Positions 62,642 to 64,000 of a DNA stretch of 64,000 nucleotides are shown piece by piece. Position numbers and translations under genes: made by a program. Location: assembly GCF_019021925.1 (NCBI RefSeq), contig NZ_CP058990.1, positions 2,072,001 to 2,136,000 on the forward strand, in the 5' to 3' direction. Origin of the DNA: Cellulophaga sp. HaHaR_3_176 (GTDB lineage: Bacteria; Bacteroidota; Bacteroidia; Flavobacteriales; Flavobacteriaceae). Every line of letters begins with the position of its first letter. Position 1 is the first letter of the stretch. The notes under the pieces were generated by a model, which made no database searches, was not told the origin of the DNA, and worked only from the letters and a program-made list of their open reading frames with translations.

Positions 62642-64000
62642 ATGAAACCTGCTTATACAATACAAGGACCTGCACTTGAGTATCCAAAATCAACTCTTCA
62701 TGAACTTTTAGAGAAGCAGGCTATAGCTTACCCTAGGGCCGTAGCTTTGGAGTTTGATAATGAAAAAATTTGTTACGGTAAGTTACAAGAAGATATAAAT
62801 AAAACAGCCCATTACTTATGGAGTAAAGGGGTTCGCCCTGGTCAGGTTATAGCTATTTCATTAGACAGGTCTCCTGATTTAATTACTTCTATTTTTGCTG
62901 TTTTACAATGTGGTGCTGCTTATGTACCTATTGACGCTAGCTACCCCACAAAGAGATTCGAAATGATTATTGCTGACTCAGAAGCAAGCTATATCATTTG
63001 CAAATCGACTAAAAATGATCTTTCAGATACGTCTAAAAATATTTTCATTGAAGACATTATTAAAGGCAGAAATGATAATTCTTCAAAATCTCTTGATATA
63101 ATAGTACAACCAATATCGGTTGCTTATATAATTTACACTTCGGGTTCTACAGGCAAACCCAAAGGGGTTCAAGTTTCTCACCTTAATACTATCAATTTAG
63201 TTTATTCTATGGGTGTAGAACCAGGAATTAGTAGAGAAGATAAAATTTTCGCACTTACTACCATTTCATTTGATGCTATGGTAATGGAAGTTTTTCTTCC
63301 ATTAATTCATGGGGCTTCTATTGTTTTAGTTGATGAAGAAACAAGACTTGATGGTGAAATACTATTAGAAAAAGCTTTAAAAGATAATATTACCATGATG
63401 TGGGGAACTCCAAGCATCTGGCAAATACTTTTAGATTCTGACTGGAAAACACCTTTAAATATTAAAGCGTTGATTGGTGGTGAACCTGTACCATTAAATT
63501 TAGCTAATAAGCTCTTAGAGCTTTGTAGCGAATTATGGAATATTTATGGGCCAACAGAGACTACTGTTTGTGCTTTTCTGACAAAAATTTCTAAAGGCGA
63601 TACTCAAATTGCAATCGGTAAACCTGTTGCAAACACACACGCTTATTTAATTGATGAAAAAGGAAACCATGTTACTAAAGGAGAAGTTGGTGAAATTGTT
63701 ATTGGTGGTGATGGTGTATCATTAGGCTATTTAAATAGGCCCGAACTTACTACTGCTTCATTTATTGATGATCATTTTGTTGCAAATAATAAAATGTATT
63801 TATCTGGCGATTTAGGGAAACTTTTGCCTAATGGACAAATGCAATGTTTAGGCCGCAGAGACCAACAGGTTAAAGTTAGAGGACATCGAATTGAATTAGG
63901 AGAAATTGAAAAAGTTATTGAAACACTGCCAAATATTAAAAAAAATGCAGTTTTAGTTAATAATTTAAAAAGCGGAGAACCAAGATTAGTTGCCTATTTA
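62642..64000 (+). CDS. Non-ribosomal peptide synthetase beginning with an adenylation domain, 3' partial
   Basis: The frame starts at ATG 62642 and is open to the right edge (453 codons visible). It is an A domain: A3 TSGSTGKPKG (166-175), A4 FDAMVMEVF (about 210), A5 NIYGPTETT (301-309), A7 YLSGDLG, A8 GRRDQQVKVRGHRIELGEIE. Aligning by eye to PheA, the specificity code reads roughly D-A-M-W-I-G-I-V-C, suggesting a hydrophobic aliphatic or aromatic residue. There is no condensation domain before it, so this is either an initiation module or an epsilon-poly-lysine-synthetase/Pls-type enzyme. The promoter region 62235-62641 (407 bp) shows no gene and no clear -7 element. Carrier and further domains lie beyond the window. 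Confidence 0.85.
   Translation, partial: MKPAYTIQGPALEYPKSTLHELLEKQAIAYPRAVALEFDNEKICYGKLQEDINKTAHYLWSKGVRPGQVIAISLDRSPDLITSIFAVLQCGAAYVPIDASYPTKRFEMIIADSEASYIICKSTKNDLSDTSKNIFIEDIIKGRNDNSSKSLDIIVQPISVAYIIYTSGSTGKPKGVQVSHLNTINLVYSMGVEPGISREDKIFALTTISFDAMVMEVFLPLIHGASIVLVDEETRLDGEILLEKALKDNITMMWGTPSIWQILLDSDWKTPLNIKALIGGEPVPLNLANKLLELCSELWNIYGPTETTVCAFLTKISKGDTQIAIGKPVANTHAYLIDEKGNHVTKGEVGEIVIGGDGVSLGYLNRPELTTASFIDDHFVANNKMYLSGDLGKLLPNGQMQCLGRRDQQVKVRGHRIELGEIEKVIETLPNIKKNAVLVNNLKSGEPRLVAYL

Noticed and set aside
1..64000. rRNA, tRNA, CRISPR array, prophage or insertion sequence
   Set aside because: No such structures or transposase, integrase, cas or phage structural genes were recognised in any frame; cassette-like repeats at the left end lack an integrase here.

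Overview
The window is chromosomal DNA of a Bacteroidota bacterium, almost certainly a member of the Flavobacteriaceae. Support: AT-rich composition; a SusC/SusD pair and a second TonB-dependent receptor with an N-terminal carboxypeptidase-regulatory-like domain; many lipoproteins with short lipoboxes; weak Shine-Dalgarno signals; and several promoters resembling the Bacteroidota -7 element TAnnTTTG. Most genes are ordinary metabolism. No rRNA, tRNA, CRISPR array, prophage or intact transposon was seen.

Layout. 0-3.2 kb is an accessory patch: a DUF998 membrane protein cut by the window edge, a DTW-domain protein, an SdpR/SdpI-like pair and a decayed J-domain gene, separated by related non-coding repeats. 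3.2-6.8 kb holds a lipoprotein of the PQQ-type sugar dehydrogenase fold and a TonB receptor, co-oriented. 7.3-9.9 kb holds paired membrane proteins, a LytM peptidase and a PadR/membrane-protein pair. 9.9-17.4 kb is an NADPH-producing block: zwf-pgl opposite gnd, an MFS exporter, a lone receiver domain and a GapN-type dehydrogenase. 17.6-25.4 kb is the branched-chain amino acid operon ilvD-ilvB-methyltransferase-ilvN-ilvC-ilvA. Its leader encodes an 18-residue peptide followed by mutually exclusive hairpins, a classical transcription attenuator. 25.5-31.5 kb holds an aldehyde dehydrogenase and a 5-oxoprolinase operon (pxpA-B-C with an Nramp transporter and a DUF2891 lipoprotein).

31.7-46.6 kb is mixed: a nuclease-like small protein, a glycosyltransferase, a GAF histidine kinase, a PaiB gene broken by one stop codon, a secreted SecD-head-like domain, dps opposite oxyR, a PBP4-type carboxypeptidase, MsrA, Nudix and thioesterase-like genes. 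It also holds a DUF4870-PadR-PspC-DUF2807 envelope-stress cluster and a dipeptide epimerase with a PLP enzyme. 46.7-53.0 kb carries SusD/SusC and thioredoxin reductase.

The most unusual locus is 53.2-61.2 kb. Two convergent transcription units meet at a shared hairpin. One encodes an exported dikinase-like protein, whose phosphohistidine domain precedes a C-terminal ATP-grasp domain as in plant glucan water dikinase, followed by an exported serine beta-lactamase-fold hydrolase. The other encodes a second such hydrolase followed by a membrane transporter resembling ATP/ADP translocases and fused to a HEAT-like domain. An exported ATP-dependent enzyme next to a candidate nucleotide carrier suggests an envelope phosphorylation system; this is inference. 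The window ends with a degenerate CPBP-family membrane protein and the first 453 codons of a non-ribosomal peptide synthetase starting with an adenylation domain.
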